64,000 bases of DNA from Chenopodium formosanum (GCA_024500155.1 CM044879.1:9057572-9121571), one strand, 5' to 3'; positions 1 to 14,469 are shown, numbered from the stretch's first letter. The notes: generated by a model not told the origin, from the letters alone. Translations and numbers: made by a program.

Positions 1-1149
1 AAACCCATCGGCAGATCGGAAGGGTTGGTCGTCTCGCTAGCTGTTGCACCATGGCGCACTAGATGCCCAACGAACATTTCTCTGTTGTTGGCAATCTCTG
101 CCGCGGCCTAGCTGTGGTGCTCATCCTCACCATACAATTTATATATGATAATTAAATAATTAATCACTACTATAAGGAAATAACAGGGTTGTCTTGGAGA
201 TTTTGGGGGCCCTGTTATGAAATATAATTTGCTGGGGCCCTTGTATATTTTAAAACTTGTAGTAGCATAAACTTTTTTAGGCTAAAATTGAATATTTGAG
301 TTAAAAAATTCTATTATTTAATTATTATAGATAAATTGTTTAGCCTAATAAAAAAAATAATTATTAGATGCGTTAGTACTGTATCATTGAAATTTTGATA
401 AAAGTTAATAAAATTTGGTCAAAAAAAGGAGAATTAAAAAAAATTGTTACATAATTATCATTAATCCTTTCATAATTCAACGAACCTTAAAAAGTAGAAA
501 AAAAAATTAGTAAAATGTTAGATAGTTAGATGTGTCGGAATTGTGTCATTGCAAATCGTAAAAAATAAACAAATTTTGCACTAGAGATGAAATCAACTAT
601 AAGAGCAGTATTCTTTCTCGAGGAAAAAATACAAAAAACAAAAAACAAAAACAAACTATAAGAGCAGTATTGTTGAAATTTGCTCGGAATTCATAGTATG
701 TAGTTTAGTAATTTTTTGATACAAAATATCAAAATTTTGGATTATATATATATGGGGGAAAGATTAAACCATTACTACAAAATTTTCTACAGATATTAAA
801 ATTTGAATTATAATTCCGTTGCTAAGATACATTGAACTAAATATGAGGAAAACAATTTGAATTTCCATACGTAATTTTGAAGTTTCATGGAAAAGAGAGG
901 ATTTTAATTGGATTGATTGATAAAAATTTGGTGAAGAATAAAAATCTAGTGTTAAATTTAGGAAAAAACAAGGAAAATTAGGGAACTAAAGAGGTAAAGA
1001 TGAATCTGGGACAAATCAAGCGAGCGTGTGAAACGAAGTTGAATGAATAGCATATATATTAAAAGGATAGAGAGAAAGTACTAAGTGTGAAAATAACCAA
1101 AAAGAACTGATTAGGTGGTTATATCACCAAATTTTCACAAAATAACAAG
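1..1149. other. AT-rich intergenic DNA
   Basis: I see no supported gene here. The stretch is AT-rich with many short A/T runs and stops in all frames. The only structure I can point to is a short A-rich insertion flanked by an 18-bp direct repeat (595-671), listed separately. The right edge is the start of the first CACTA element. Confidence 0.6.
595..671 (+). repeat. Tiny A-rich insertion with 18-bp flanking repeats
   Basis: An 18-bp direct repeat (AACTATAAGAGCAGTATT) occurs at 595-612 and 654-671. It brackets a 41-bp insert that starts CTTTCTCGAGG and becomes an A-rich tail. Target duplication plus A-rich 3' end is the footprint of target-primed retroposition, here with nearly the whole element missing. 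A filler insertion from break repair is the alternative. It belongs to the set of similar loci described in the findings. Confidence 0.6.
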
Positions 1150-4100
1150 CACTAGTAGAAAATGTTTCATTTGCGTCGCCTCTTTTGCGTCACTCGTAGA
1201 AACAAGCGAAGCAAATGATATATTCTAGCTTCATTATAAGTTATTTGCGTCGCACATTAGCTATGAAGCGACACAAAAGCCTGATATGCTTCAGCTTTAT
1301 GTTATTTGCGTCGCGTTTATTTATTAGAACGACACAAATAATAGTCCTATTTGCGTCACTCCTTTAGGGACAAGTGACGCATATGAGTTTGAGAGTTATT
1401 TGCGTCACTTCTTTGATTAATGAGGGACGCAAATAGTTAATTCACCTCATTACATTTAAGTTATTTGCGTCACTCGTTTAATTAATGAGCGACGCAAATA
1501 AGTCTAGGTTAGTAATAAATTCTAATTTTTCCACCCATCTCGCCATTTGCTGCTGCCTCCAAATTCAATATACCCACAAAAAAAATACTCTTGCTAACCC
1601 ATTTGTTGTGCCTTCAACAACAGAATTCTTTCAAACCAAAACCCAGAAAAATAGAAAGATCCAAGCCAAAAATCTCTCATTTTCGAGCTCAAAATCAAAC
1701 CAAAACCCCCAGCAAAATCGAACACTAAAACCCCCATAAAAATCGAGCAAAAAACCCCTAATTCGAGCTGAAGTTTGGTGTATAATAAAAAATTTTCCAG
1801 CCAAAAACCCCCCAAGTCAAGCAGAAATTCCAACCTAAACCCCCAGCAATTTCGAACCCTGAAAACCCCAGAAAAATCGAACATTTCGAGCCAAAAACCC
1901 CCCAATTAGAGCAGAAATTCGAACCTAAAACCTCAACAAATTCGAACCCTAAAAACCCAAAAAAATCAAACATTTTTTGGCCAAAAACCGCCCAATTTGA
2001 GCAGAAATTCGTACCTTAACCCCAGCAAATTCGTACCCTAAAAACCCTAGAAAAATTAAACATTTTGGAGCCAAAAACACCCCAATTATTCGAGCAGAAA
2101 TTCGAACCTCAACCCCAAGCAGCTTCGAACCCTAAAAACACCATATTAATCAAACATATTTGAGCAATAAAATGCCCCAATTCGAGCTCAAAATCAGTGC
2201 TAAATACCCCAGAAATTTCAAGCAAAACCCCCTAAAAACGTGTTATATTTTACCCCCATAAACCCTAGAAATTTCGACCTAATTAGAGGAAAAAATCTGT
2301 GAAGTCGACCCATTGTAGCAGCTAATTTGTGAAGTCGATTTCACTCAAGTAAGATTGGTTCTTGTTGTTATGTTAAATATTTTCATGGTAGATAAACTTC
2401 AGCATTTAACTTGAACAAGTACTTAGTTTAATTACAAAAATGGTGTTAGTTCATTAGAAAATAATTTTTAGCTTGTTTGGCTTTTGTTGGTTTAATTAAT
2501 ATATGTAAATTTATGTCTGAACTCTCAACTATGTGGAAGTGAATTCCTCAAGTTCCACGAGTTTGTGATTGTGGACAAACAATTGAGGCGGTAGTACACA
2601 TACCACATTGTCTGTAGGTTTAACAATTGAGGCGGTATATACTCTAACCATTCTCTGTAGTTTTAACTTATTTTTTGTGGTTGTATAATGATTGTGAATT
2701 TTATTGGATTTCTAATTATGATATAATTGATTGAAATTGCAATAATATTTGCATTATAGTGCATGACCCAAGGTTTAGTGACTTGTTATTTTAGGAGCCG
2801 GGCAATGGATTATGCCATAATACCATTAATTAGAATGTGTTGGGTCACTTGGGTGTAGAGAAAATTTTATTTAGGGGCAAAGTTGTCGTGTTATACGATG
2901 GCATATTTCAATAGAGTGCTCATATTGTGCTGCATCAGGTATGAATGTATGATTTTAAAGATGCAACATATCTGCAGTATGATAGTATAAGTTTTGAAGG
3001 TGGCCCAACACTATAAGTTGCATTAGGTATGAATGAATGATAGTAAAGATGCAGCATATTTGCAGTACTTAATTGACTGTCTATGATTGTTAATTGTATT
3101 TAGGCCCTTGCAAGTTGCAACTATGTTTCCATTCATGAATCTTGATTGTATCCTCGGATTTGAGGTGAGTTGAATTTAGCTGTTTGCTGGGCAGTAGGAT
3201 CCTCTTTCTCCTGTTGTTTTATGTATAAATAAATATTGGATTCTTATAATTAAATAACTTGTCTTTACAGGGAGGATGATATGCTTAAGAAGCTTGGAGA
3301 CCTCATGAATGAGAGTCATTATAGCTACAGTGTTCTCTATGATGAATGCAGGTATAAAAGCTTCGGCCACTAGTATTGCTAAATTGAGTTCAATATGCTT
3401 ATTTGATGCACTACTACATTTTTGATAAAATGCAATGGTAAAAAATAGCTAATATATATGTTGTTGGCAGGAGGATAATTTAGCTAAGAACTAGTGAATT
3501 TCTTTTTGATTGTTGCATTTTAATGTATGTTCTGACTTTTGGGATTAATTAAGTGGGCTGTGGGCTGCTGGGTATTTCAATCACTTGTACGTTGGTTTCT
3601 TAAGTTCTTTGTATTTTAATAATCACCATCACAACAGTAAAAATTCTTTGAAAAGGAGGAAATAACATTATAATTAACAATAAAATTTAAATCATTCTTC
3701 AATATGAATTGTGCCAAGCAATTTAAATTTTAAGAAAGAAATAAAAATAGAGAAAGTACAATTTAAGATGTTTAAAAGCCCAAAGAGAAAGAAAGAGATA
3801 ACTCCTAACCCAAAGAAAATGAAATAAAAATAGAGAAAGTACTATTTAAGTTTTGCAATTGCTTGTCACCTGAATTATTTCTTGTTCTCGCATAGTGTAA
3901 TTTGAATCTTTTATCTGTTCGAAATACTTTAAAATCATCATATCAATGAGTATTTTATTACGGTATAAGTTGTCAAATATTTCATTTTTACTTGATAAAC
4001 ACAATTTGAAGTACCTACACTTGAGTTACACCTTTGCTCTTCTATTTATGTTGTGCTAATAGGATTTTCCAAGATCTACACCATATACAGAGGAGGAGAT

Positions 4101-4657
4101 AAACGAGGTTCGAGATATTTGGGCAATGTTATGTTGAACTTTAGATCAAACTCCATTTACTTGTTAGACTCTTGTTTTATTTGTTGGGCTTGACATGAAT
4201 GTATTTAGTTTACCAACAATTTTGGTTGGTATTGGTGATTGTGTTGGATGATGACCATAATGTCAATGATATTGAGTTGTAAACTTATTGGACAGGTTTA
4301 TAATATGTCGCCGTCATTCCCAATTTTATGGGTAGGCCAAAATTCAAAGGAAACTCTGCCGAAATTTATATTTGAATTAATTAATATTGCATTTTAATTT
4401 CAATTATTGTCTAGTAAGCCATTTGCGTCACTCCTATATAAACAAGTGACGCAAATTAAAAAATAGAAGTTCCTCACAACAGCTATTTGCGTCACTTGTT
4501 TATATAGGAGTGACGCAAATAACTCTTATTTGCGTCGCGCCTAGGAGCGACGCAAATGATTTAAAAGTCATTTGCGTCGCGAGCAGTTGCGTCGCTCATA
4601 GAAGCGACGCAAATACACTATAAATGAGCGACGCAAATGAGCCTTTTTCTACTAGTG
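1150..4657 (+). mobile_element. CACTA element 1, non-autonomous, 3.5 kb
   Basis: The element begins CACTAGTAGAAAA and ends TTTTTCTACTAGTG, an inverted pair typical of CACTA (En/Spm) transposons. The flanking 3 bp are AAG on both sides (1147-1149 and 4658-4660). Both ends carry many copies of the subterminal motif ATTTGCGTCGC or its complement, at about 1168-1500 and 4425-4645. These are presumed binding sites for the element's DNA-binding protein. The interior has a 90-bp minisatellite and AT-rich, intron-like DNA. I find no transposase ORF, so it must depend on a transposase supplied elsewhere. Orientation is arbitrary. Confidence 0.93.
1700..2260. repeat. 90-bp minisatellite inside CACTA element 1
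   Basis: The phrase GCCAAAAACCCCCCAATT followed by GAGCAGAAATTCG recurs with a period near 90 bp, at about 1800, 1890, 1980 and 2071, with degenerate copies either side. Copies diverge by several substitutions each. The open frames on the minus strand over this stretch reflect the repeat, not a gene. Confidence 0.75.
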
Positions 4658-4854
4658 AAGTTCATTACAAGTATTTGGGGTTTTTTTTTCATGGTCCTGT
4701 GCAAGGGCACATCCTGCAAACCCCATCTATGACCATGGAAACAACATGTGATTTTGATCTACAAATTTGATTTACACAAATTAATATGATCCAATAAATT
4801 CAAACCACATATTAGGATACATGTGCAATATATGTACAAACACTAGTGCATAAT

Positions 4855-5030
4855 TGAGTTTATGTAACACATGATTAGTAACACTTCTTAAAATGCAAAA
4901 TATTAGATTTATAAGTAACATTTTGGTAACACTTTATTTAAATGTAGCATAAGTATCATTTCAAAGTATCACTTTTAAAATAGGTAGCATTTGATGGTAA
5001 CACAAATATAGATGTTACCTATTTTTTGGA
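4855..5030 (+). repeat. Left subterminal repeat array of CACTA element 2
   Basis: Several copies of the heptamer GTAACAC and variants lie within 190 bp of the left terminus, such as ATGTAACACATG, GTAACACTTC and GGTAACAC. Such arrays in CACTA elements bind the element-encoded regulatory protein (known for En/Spm; inferred here). They mirror the right-end array. Confidence 0.75.
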
Positions 5031-7272
5031 AAAACAAAATACATAAAACATTGAAATTAGAAAAAAATACATGTGTTAATCCCCAAATTTATATCAATTA
5101 ATTAAAATAGCCAATTAGCCGCCAAAGTTAAAAAAAAATTTTGGCCAAAACCGCCAGATTAATAAAATAAACAAGAAGAAAAGAAATTTTTTTTGGCCAA
5201 AACCGCCAGAAAATAGATAATCGTTTAGGTTAAGCAGAAATCAGTCATCTCCACTGTTTCATCATAAGATTAGTCTTCTCGCGCAATTTCGTCTGAATTG
5301 AAGTTTCTATAAAAAAAATCATTCGTCTCGCGGAATTCGAAATCAAGTCATCTTGGGCAATTTCATCGTGATATTGGTTTCATTGTATTCGTGCTTCTAA
5401 TTTCAGGTACTTTATGATTTGTGATGGATGGTTTTCTAATTTTTTGGTTATTAACCTTTAATTTTCAAGAATGTATGATCTGAATTAAAACTTTTGTTTT
5501 TCGATTGAATTGTGAATGGTTATTGCCTTTGTGTTTGATGTGGTTCTATTTTTTAATTGAATTTTTTGATTTGGGTATTTCGAGTTTTATTTGTGATTCT
5601 GAATTTTAATTTTGTGCTATTGGTTTTTTTTTTTTTTTTTTTTTTTTGGAGTTCATGCATGTCGTAGAGGGCATTCTAGTTGCTACTTCTAAAGCTTGTT
5701 TGCATAATTCGAGTGAATTTGTGCTTCTTTTCTTTTTTTTTTTTTTTCATTGCTGATGTAACAATCCATCTTGATGGTAATTGCCTATGTTGGGTAGCAT
5801 AGTTAGTGGATTAAATTTCCAATTAATTCCATATAATGATATAAACCATGATTAGTAGTAGAATTATTGATATAGAAGAAGTGAAAGCAGTTGTTTGTTG
5901 TTGTTGGTAATGGAGTTTGAGGTAATGGAGAGCAAAGATCATGTAGGTCCATGTGTGTGGCTTATAATGGAGGATTGATCTTTGTAGAGGCTCATAAGAG
6001 ACTAATTATGAGCAACATTCTGAGAACAAATTAAATATCAGACATAAGGCATAATAACTTCAGTAAAAAAAAAACTTACCAGTAATAGGTAGCTGTATAA
6101 TGATGAAGCAGATCCCATAGGCCTTGATAATTAAGAAATGTTGGCATTGGCTATACTGCTCTCTGCATAACCTGTTGCATATACATTCTGTACTGCTGTG
6201 TTCTTGAAAGTCTACAATCTCATATCACCCGTTAAATATCTAACGCGCCTCATCACAGAACGCAGCCCATTGAGCAGGTCTTAGACTGTCATATATTGGT
6301 TTACATTCACTAATCATCATTTATGCCCTGCTTCTGTCTGCAGAGTCGGATATTAAGTTAATTACATATTACAGATAGTAAATTACAGAAGATTCAAGGA
6401 ACCCAACTTTTAGAATAAACTCAACAGTATCCCAGAAGCTTCATTGCATTTGTTATTTACACCTTTAAAGATACATCAATAAAATGTTCTTATCTTAGTG
6501 GAAACTCAAATTATTGTGTTGGATGACCTTGATGTGGAAAAATAGACCTCTTTCTTAAGCTGTGGAACAATAAATTAGTACGAGTAAAAAAAATGAATTT
6601 TCCCAAAGTCATGTAAATATCACTCACAAAGTACTAGACAATTGCTAAAGCCCTGACATTATAGTAAAATCCACAATTTTAAATACTATATTATTGCAAA
6701 GTCCGTAAAATCCGAAATAAAATACACCTCCTTACTCCTTTGTTGCAAATATGGAGTAATAAGAAACGGTGATACTTTATAGTTATAGTATGATTACTAT
6801 CACAATTATTGTCCTAAAATAAAATAAAAATTGTACAATTGGTTCGGGTGTGACATGACTTACAAAATTAATTGCATAGCACATAAACTTTTACCATTCG
6901 TGCATAACTTGTTACTTGAGTATAATTGTGCAAAGCCACGTGTTAAATATTATTGCCACCACCATATAGGTATTGTGCAGTACTTCTGAACCTGTTTATG
7001 TTATTTTTCATCCTAAAAGTGTACACATCATAGTATGTGGTAATGTGATAATGAGTGAGAAACTTATTTTTGCTTCTTCCAAAGTCCCTAGAGTAGAATC
7101 TATTTAGTAGTGTATAACATAATTCTATTGGAATAATACTATTTCTACATGTCTTACTTTATGGGATATGTCTCTATGAATATTATCATCCTTTTAGACA
7201 TGTTAAAATTATATGTGATTGTTTTCAATCTCTCAATTCGTGTATGTTTAACTTTTCATAAAGGAGATGAAA

Positions 7273-10200
7273 TGAGTAGTTGGACCAACTTCTTACAATC
7301 TAGTCATGAATATGAGAAAGGTGTAGAGGATTATTTAGATAAAGCGTTCTCTACACAAGCAATTGGAGATCAAATAACTTGCCCGTGTAAGGCGTGTTAT
7401 CACCGCTTTTGGCATCGTAAGCAGACAGTGTTCAATCATTTGATTGCAAACGGGATCGAGCCTGATACTAAAGGATGGCATTGCTATGAAAAGGGCAAGT
7501 CATCAACATCAAATACTAAGAGGGATGTTGAAGACATGCATGACGATATTGAACGTCTGATATATGATGTTCATAGAGATATGGCAGAAAGGTATGAAGG
7601 TGTTGGAGATGAGCCCAATGATGAGGCTAAGAAGTTTTATAAGTTAGTTGAAGATGGAAAACAAGAGTTATATCCTGGGTGCAAAAAATTTCAAAGCTAT
7701 CATTTCTTATTCGTTTTTACCTTTTGAAGTGTACTCATGGACTAACTAATATAGCAATTTCAGAGTTTTTAGAGCTTTTTCGAGAAGTGTTACCAGATGC
7801 ATCCAATTTGCCTAACTCTTTTAATGAGGCAAAGAAATTGATAAAAGATCTGGGTCTTCATTATGACAAGATTGATGCATGTCGTAATGATTGTATGCTA
7901 TATTGGAAGGAGCATGAAGCTGCCACGTCTTGCTATGTTTGTCATGCTCCAAGGTGGAAAGAAACACAGACTAAATCCCAAGAAGATATTAACAATAAGC
8001 CATCTAAGAAAGTGCATCAGGTCCCTGAAAAAGTTCTTTGGCATTTCCCTCTTAAACCAAGGCTTCAAAGGTTGTACATGTGTTCAGAAACAGCAGAGCT
8101 AATGAGGTGGCACGATGAAGAAAGAAAGAAGGATGAGTTATTGAGGCATCCTGCTGATGGTGAGGCATGGAAAGAGTTTGATCAAAAGTACCCATATTTT
8201 GCTAATGAGACACGTAATGTTCATTTGGGCCTCGCAAGTGACGGATTCAATCCATTTCGAACTATGAGCACACAACATAGTACATGGACTGTTGTTCTAA
8301 TTAATTATAACTTACCACCATGGTTATGTATGAAGCCAGAATTCTTAATGCTATCTCTCCTTATTCCCGGGCCCACCTCTCCTGGAAATGACATTGATGT
8401 CTATCTTCAACCATTGGTTCAAGAACTCAAAGATTTGTGGGAATATGGGTTGGACACCTATGATGCGCAGAAGCGTCAAACATTTAAGATGCATGCAACT
8501 TTACAATCAACGACCAGCGACTTTCCAGGTTATGCTATGTTATCGGGTTGGAGCACCAAAGGGAAGTTTGCATGCCCTTATTGTCACTACGAGACTGATC
8601 ATCATCACTTGAGTAATAGTAACAAATCCTGTTATTGGGCTCATCGTCGTTGGTTAGATGAAAATCATCCTTGGCGGCATGATATGGTGTCTTTTAATGG
8701 GGAAAAGGAAGAGAGGACAGCTCCATATCCTTGAACAGGGGATCAAATTTCAAGCTTGTTGGAAAACTGGGAAAACAAGTTTGGAAAGCTACAACCAAAG
8801 AAGAAATATGTAGATTGTCCTTGGAGAAAGTCCTCTATCTTCCACATTTTGACTTATTGGAAAGATTGTGGTTGTCGTCATCATTTAGATGTCATGCACA
8901 TTGAAAAAAACGTTTGTGATAATGTGCTCGCAACTTTGTTAGACATACCTGGAAAGTCAAAAGATCATCATAAGGCTTGATTAGATCTGCAAGAAATGGG
9001 TATAAGGGGAGAACTACATCCCATGGATGCAGATGACGAGCGATATGTTTTGTTGCCCAAAGCATCATTCTCAATGACGAAGGAAGAGAAAAGCATATTT
9101 TGTAGTGTTTTGAAAAAGGCAAAGCTGCCCCAAGGTTGTGCATCAAATATTGCAAGGTGTGTACAAGTCAAGGAGGGGAAAATATCAGGGTACAAGAGTC
9201 ATGATGCTCATATAATAATGCAACACTTGCTCCCGTCAGCTATTAGGAAAACTTTACCAAAGCATGTTGCTTTACCTCTTATGAGATTGAGTGGCTTTTT
9301 TAGGGAAATATGCAAGAGAGTCATCAATCCAAAAGATTTGGATCGCCTTCAAGCAGGAATTGTTGAGACTCTTTGTGAACTAGAAAGAATATTTCCACCT
9401 TCTTTTTTTGACATAATGATCCACTTACTGATTCATTTGGTTGATGAAATCAAGCGTGGTGGACCGGTGTGTGATTTGTGGATGTACCCTATAGAAAGGT
9501 ACCTCGGAAAGTTAAAATCATATGTTAAAAACCGATGTCGCCCTGAGGCTTCTATAGCAGAAGGTTATTTAGCTGAAGAGTGCTTGATATTTTGCTCTAG
9601 GTATTTGAATGCTAGTGTAAAGAAGCGATCTAAGTGGTTTAACAAAAGTCAAGAGAAAACTGATGAAATTGATGAAGAATCACCTTTATTCCCTAAGGCA
9701 GGTTATCCTCTTGGGAGGAAGAAGAAAGGGAAGGCATACACTCTTGATTCAGACACAATGGCTCTAGCACATCGTTATGTGTTGTTTAATTGTCAAGATG
9801 ACCAAGTTGAGAATTACATCAAGTGAGTGATTTTTTAATATCTTATCCATTGTGTTTAAATTTATATTTTATTTTATTACCTTACTTAAATTATATGGTT
9901 AATACTGTGAAGGGAACATGAAGAGTTTGTGAAGAAGAAGTCGAGAGACAAACGAAAAAGAAGGTGGAAAGAGGCGCAAGAGCATAGCAATGAATTCATG
10001 GTTTGGTTTAGAGAAAAGGTTGTGGTGGATAATGTCCCAGATCATATTAAGTGGCTATCAAAAGGTCCTTCTACTATTGCAAGGAGGTACACTGGATATT
10101 TTTGTAATGGATATAAGTTCTACACTAGAGATCATGATGAAAGGTGTAAAACTCAAAATAGCGGAGTCTCTTTAACTGCTTTGACTCCAAGCTTCGCAAG

Positions 10201-10708
10201 TAGCAAGGATCACAATCTTGTTCTTGGTAACGTCACATATTATGGGGCTATAAAATCGATTATTGAGGTCGATTATTAGAGTGCGTTTAGTGTTATGTTG
10301 TTTGAGTGTGATTGGTTCCATGTGGAAGTAGATGATTATGGACTCACTCGCGTTAACTTTAAGAAATTATGTTCTAAAGATGATCCTTTTGTCTTGGCAT
10401 CACAAGTGCATCAAGTGTTTTATACTCAAGATGGCCTTGAAGTAGATTGGCATTATGTGCACAGAAATTTGCCAAGAGACTTTTTTTATGCCGAGGGGCA
10501 ATCTGAACACACATATATGAATGAAGTTCGTGAGCCCGCAAAGGATGTAATTCTGGCTACAGACCATGATGAACACCAAAGTTGGTGCAGAGAAGCTGCT
10601 TATGATAGAGTTGAGGTGCCTGTTGACCGTGAAATGATAGATCAAAATCACGAAGAATGTTCTGATATAGATGACACAGATTGGGATTGGATGGAACCAT
10701 CAAAGTGA
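7273..10708 (+). pseudogene. TNP2-like CACTA transposase, disabled
   Basis: This encodes the catalytic transposase of CACTA element 2, which acts in the nucleus on element ends. Reading through the lesions, the domains in order are a transposase-associated N-terminal domain (start MSSWTNFLQ, CPCKAC motif, to about 7500), the Transposase_21 core (about 7740-8980, with HHLDVMHIEKN near 8880), a DUF4218-like region (about 9240-9600, LPPSFFDIM-type motif and SIAEGYLAEE), one intron (9823-9912, GT-AG), and a DUF4216-like C-terminal region (from about 10230, LFECDWFHVE). Lesions: a 1-bp frameshift near 7690, TGA at 8732-8734, TGA after HHKA at about 8978, and TAG at 10277-10279. The frame resumes each time with family-like sequence. 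I chose the start at 7273 because an upstream in-frame ATG only adds non-conserved residues. Confidence 0.92.
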
Positions 10709-11464
10709 CATGTTTAGATTGTGATTTTTTTGGATAATTAACCTTCGTTTGAACTTATTATTTGGATTTGACAAACTATTATTGAAGTGTGCTATTTTTC
10801 TGTTTGAACTTGTTTTCTTATGAAATTTGTAAGTTAGTGGTTAAATTTGGTGTTGTGCTTTAGAATTTACTTTAACCTTTATTTTAATTGTTAAATTAAT
10901 TTGAGGTTCGATATTATAGTGACAGTGTTTACATTTGGCAGTTTTGAGCTGTGTGCTATCTTGGTGCTCGGGCAGCAGGTGAGTTGTGTCGGCTTCACTG
11001 AGGTTGTTTCTACTATTGAACTTTTATCTTTGCACTATTAGCAGTCTGAGTATTAGCAAGATTAATATCTACCTCAGACTATTAGCTGATCAGAGTTGAG
11101 TATAAGGTGATCATACTATTATGTTACTGAAATTTGCATTGCATTGCTCTCTCTGACAAATAACATGATTTTATGCAATTAGGTGCTTTATCCTGTGCTT
11201 ATTCTATGCTTAGGTGCTTAGGTGATATGCATACTCTACTACAAACTGTTAGTATTAGTGCATATTTTGTAATAGTATCCTTATTAGCCTATAAGCGAAG
11301 TGTTTTAATTTTTTTTTTGTTTTTTATCAAGTACAGAGATCACCAACTTCTAAAGGACCCTCGAATGAGTATTGTGTTTGATTTCCAGTGTCCCCAACCT
11401 CAACCTATATTTTCATTTATATACACAAGTCCCCAAACTGATCTAGTGGCTGGTTTTGTCTTCT

Positions 11465-11620
11465 CTTGCTGAATTCAAAATTGAAATCCAGAGCTGAATT
11501 CAGAATTGAAATCCAGAACAGAATTCGGAACTGAAATTCAAAACTGAATTCAGTTCTAAATTTCAGAACTGACATTCAAAGCTAAATTTCATAACTGATA
11601 ATCAAAGCTAAATTTAAATA
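11465..11620. repeat. Short tandem repeat array, GAATTC-rich
   Basis: Units of roughly 25-35 bp built on CTGAATTCAGAATTGAAATC recur about five times, becoming degenerate to the right. It lies in the spacer between the two genes of CACTA element 2. No function is apparent. Confidence 0.6.
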
Positions 11621-12000
11621 TGTGAATTGATTATAAGCATGAGAATTGAATTCTATAGTCCCTTACATTTTAATAAACCTGATGCAACTGATATTCTGCA
11701 TGTATCCATCAAAAGCTACATTTTCTGCTTCAATGTTTCCCTCCTTATATTCTTTTAACTTAGCAAATCTCCTCACCATTTCTGGTGAGAGAATGGAAAT
11801 TATTTTAGAGACCAAGGTAATGCTTATTAACATTAGTGGACACTAGACAGTTTATATAAATTCTTGCTTAGCAATTTAAGTATAAAACACATGCTCAGAA
11901 TTTTTTTCTCGAATCTGCGAACAGATATCTGCTGTAGACATTATTGTACAAACTTCTAAACTGACTGCCTTGTGTGTTATTTGTAGGAAGAAAGATTTAG

Positions 12001-14469
12001 ATGGCAGACTATGAGAAAATTAGACAAAAAACTATAGGACAAAATAGAATCAGGATGAAGGATTTAGGGGTTACATCCATGGCTTATGAACTGAAGCAGT
12101 CGATGAAGGGATCGAAACAAACGAAAAAAAGGAAGAAGGTGACAAAAGATTCTGACGAGTATACACCTGATGAAGAGGCTGAACTGAACCACTCAAGTGA
12201 AGAGGATGAAAATGAGATAAGAAAAAACGCTACAAACTTGAGGTCTCGTTCAAAGAAGGTGGTTTTTTTTCAACTTAATTTTGTGAATCATAATTGTTCA
12301 AAAATCATGTAATACTTGTATAATGATTTTCGTGAATACTTAATTTCAAGTTGTGGTATTAAGAGGGAAGATAACCACAAACATCAAGGACACGGCATGT
12401 GTCTCTTCAGTACCAATGGCTAATCGAATTAAGATGCATCTTCAAGACACCGAGAGACAACACTTAGATCAACGATTACAAGGGAGAGATTCAACGCAAA
12501 GAAAATTCCAATTGGGCAAATCTACTACACTGAAAAAATCAGCAGTCCATAATCAGCAAGAGAAAGAGGTTGAGATTGGGAATGGTGCCCAAACTAAGAC
12601 AGGGCAGAGTAAGACAGTGGTTGTCCCTGGTTCACTCAGTGCTTATAGGCAAATGCAAACACAGTTGCTAGAAAAGGAGATGAGAGCAAAACAAAGTGAT
12701 TTATTACTACGACGGCAACTACGACCTATTAACATAACTAGTTCACAGCCTGTTAACATGGCTACTTCACAAGTGCATTTGGGGAGTCCACAAGCACAAA
12801 GTTTTTCACAACCACAAAGATTTGGACATGACTTACAAGAAGATTATGAGAATCATATGGGTTCAAATGAACGCATTTTGGAACAATATGAAGATGAAGA
12901 AGGTGATTTTAGTGAGGATTTGAGTACTCTTACCCCTGAGGAGCTAGGAATAATGCAAGATGCACCACTAATGAATCAAGAGCACGAAAGTGAACAAATA
13001 GGTAATGATCATTGTCATTCCGTTCTAAATATTTTAAGATAGATATGTTAAGAGCCATATATGATTTTAATGACTATGTCGAGTTAATATTCATGTAGCA
13101 CTTCCAAAAAGTAAGCGAACCAGAGGACCAACTATGTGTAAAGATGTCCATGAATGGACATTAGAGGAACGTAAGCCTATTGTTCTAAATGAAATGGGAA
13201 AGCCTATTGGTCCCGATGATCAGACTGTGAATACATTTACAAGATTCTTAGGGACTTTAGCTCGTAATTCTTCTCTAGCGCCGTTGAACAAGATTAGTTG
13301 GCATTATGTTTTAGACAAGGAACAAATTTGGAGTTACGTGAAGGTATGCACTTTTTTTTTAACGAATTCAAAAGCTGGCATAATTTATTGCTCCCTAATT
13401 TTGTTGTTTAATATTTTACTTAATACAGAAGAAATTCATTATCTCGGAAAATGGGAAAGATTGTGTTTTGTCATCTGTGGGAAAGCTTTGGCGTAGATAT
13501 AAATGTAGTGTAAAGGCAACACACTTTACTCCGTACGACAATGATGGTGATAGGTTGGCAAATCCACCTAATACAATTCCAGAAGCACATTTCAAAGAGT
13601 TGCTAGAATTTTGGAATTTGGAACCAGTCCAGGTAAAGTTATGTTGTTTGTTTCCATTTATATTACAATTGCTTATTTCCCTCTCAAATTGAAATGTGTT
13701 AAACTATAAACCGTGTGGTATGCATGCATGCAGGAGGACAGCAAAAAGAAAAGGGAAATAAGTATAGATCAAAAAAATAGGCACACTATGGGTCCTATGA
13801 CTTTCGCGAGGAAACAACATAAATTGGTATGTTTTTATACCATTCTTCCTTCTTTATCTTTCTCACTATGATCATGTAAACAATATTTATTCAATTCTTA
13901 TTTGGATGTGTTTTTTTATTTTAGCAACAACTAGATGTTGAAAACAAGCCACCATCCTTAGCACTCATGTACAAAGAAAGTCGTAAAAGGAAAGTAGATA
14001 ATAAATACAAGACATCTTATGAGCCCACCCAAAGTAACATCGTAAGTCCTGTTGTCTGCATATTTTTTTGAATATGATTATTTGTCTAAAATCAGTTATA
14101 TTTCCATTATAGGACAAGATGAAGGAGGTACAAATTCAAAATGAAATTGATGGAGATGTTGCATACTATGAAGTAATGAATAAACCAAATAACTTTGGCC
14201 ATAGAAAAAAGCAACAAGGAATATGTTCACTAAGGGGAAAGAGCAGCAATCCAATAATTCCCGATGAGTTCTTAAAGCCCTATAAAGACCAAATTGTGAA
14301 AGAAACTGTAGCAGAATTAATGAAGACGCTCAAGCAAATTGATCCTGAAGTGTTGAATACTTTGACACGATCACTTGAAAATGAGTCATCCAATCCAGAA
14401 CTTACAGATCATATTCCCATTGTACACTCTAATGAGCAACAGGGAAATGAGGTAGTGGTTAATGTATAA
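12001..14469 (+). CDS. CACTA second gene, Transposase_24 (Ptta/En/Spm) type
   Basis: This is the accessory gene of CACTA element 2. It begins MADYEKIRQK and has a lysine-rich then acidic N-terminal region. The middle is rich in glutamine (LLEKEMRAKQ), followed by the plant Transposase_24-like block KRTRGPTMCKDVHEW ... GKPIGPDD ... FLGTLARN and then KLWRRYK. The end is a helical, charged tail. Exons inferred from GT-AG sites with consistent phase: about 12351-13001, 13099-13343, 13429-13632, 13734-13826, 13925-14041 and 14113-14469. The first exon ends near 12247-12258, and that junction is uncertain. By analogy with TnpA of En/Spm it probably binds the subterminal repeats and may regulate expression. 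No stop or frameshift was found outside the unclear first junction, unlike its neighbour. Confidence 0.82.

Noticed and set aside
1594..1973. Two minus-strand frames rich in Gly, Phe and Trp
   Set aside because: They follow the 90-bp minisatellite in CACTA element 1 and repeat with its period.
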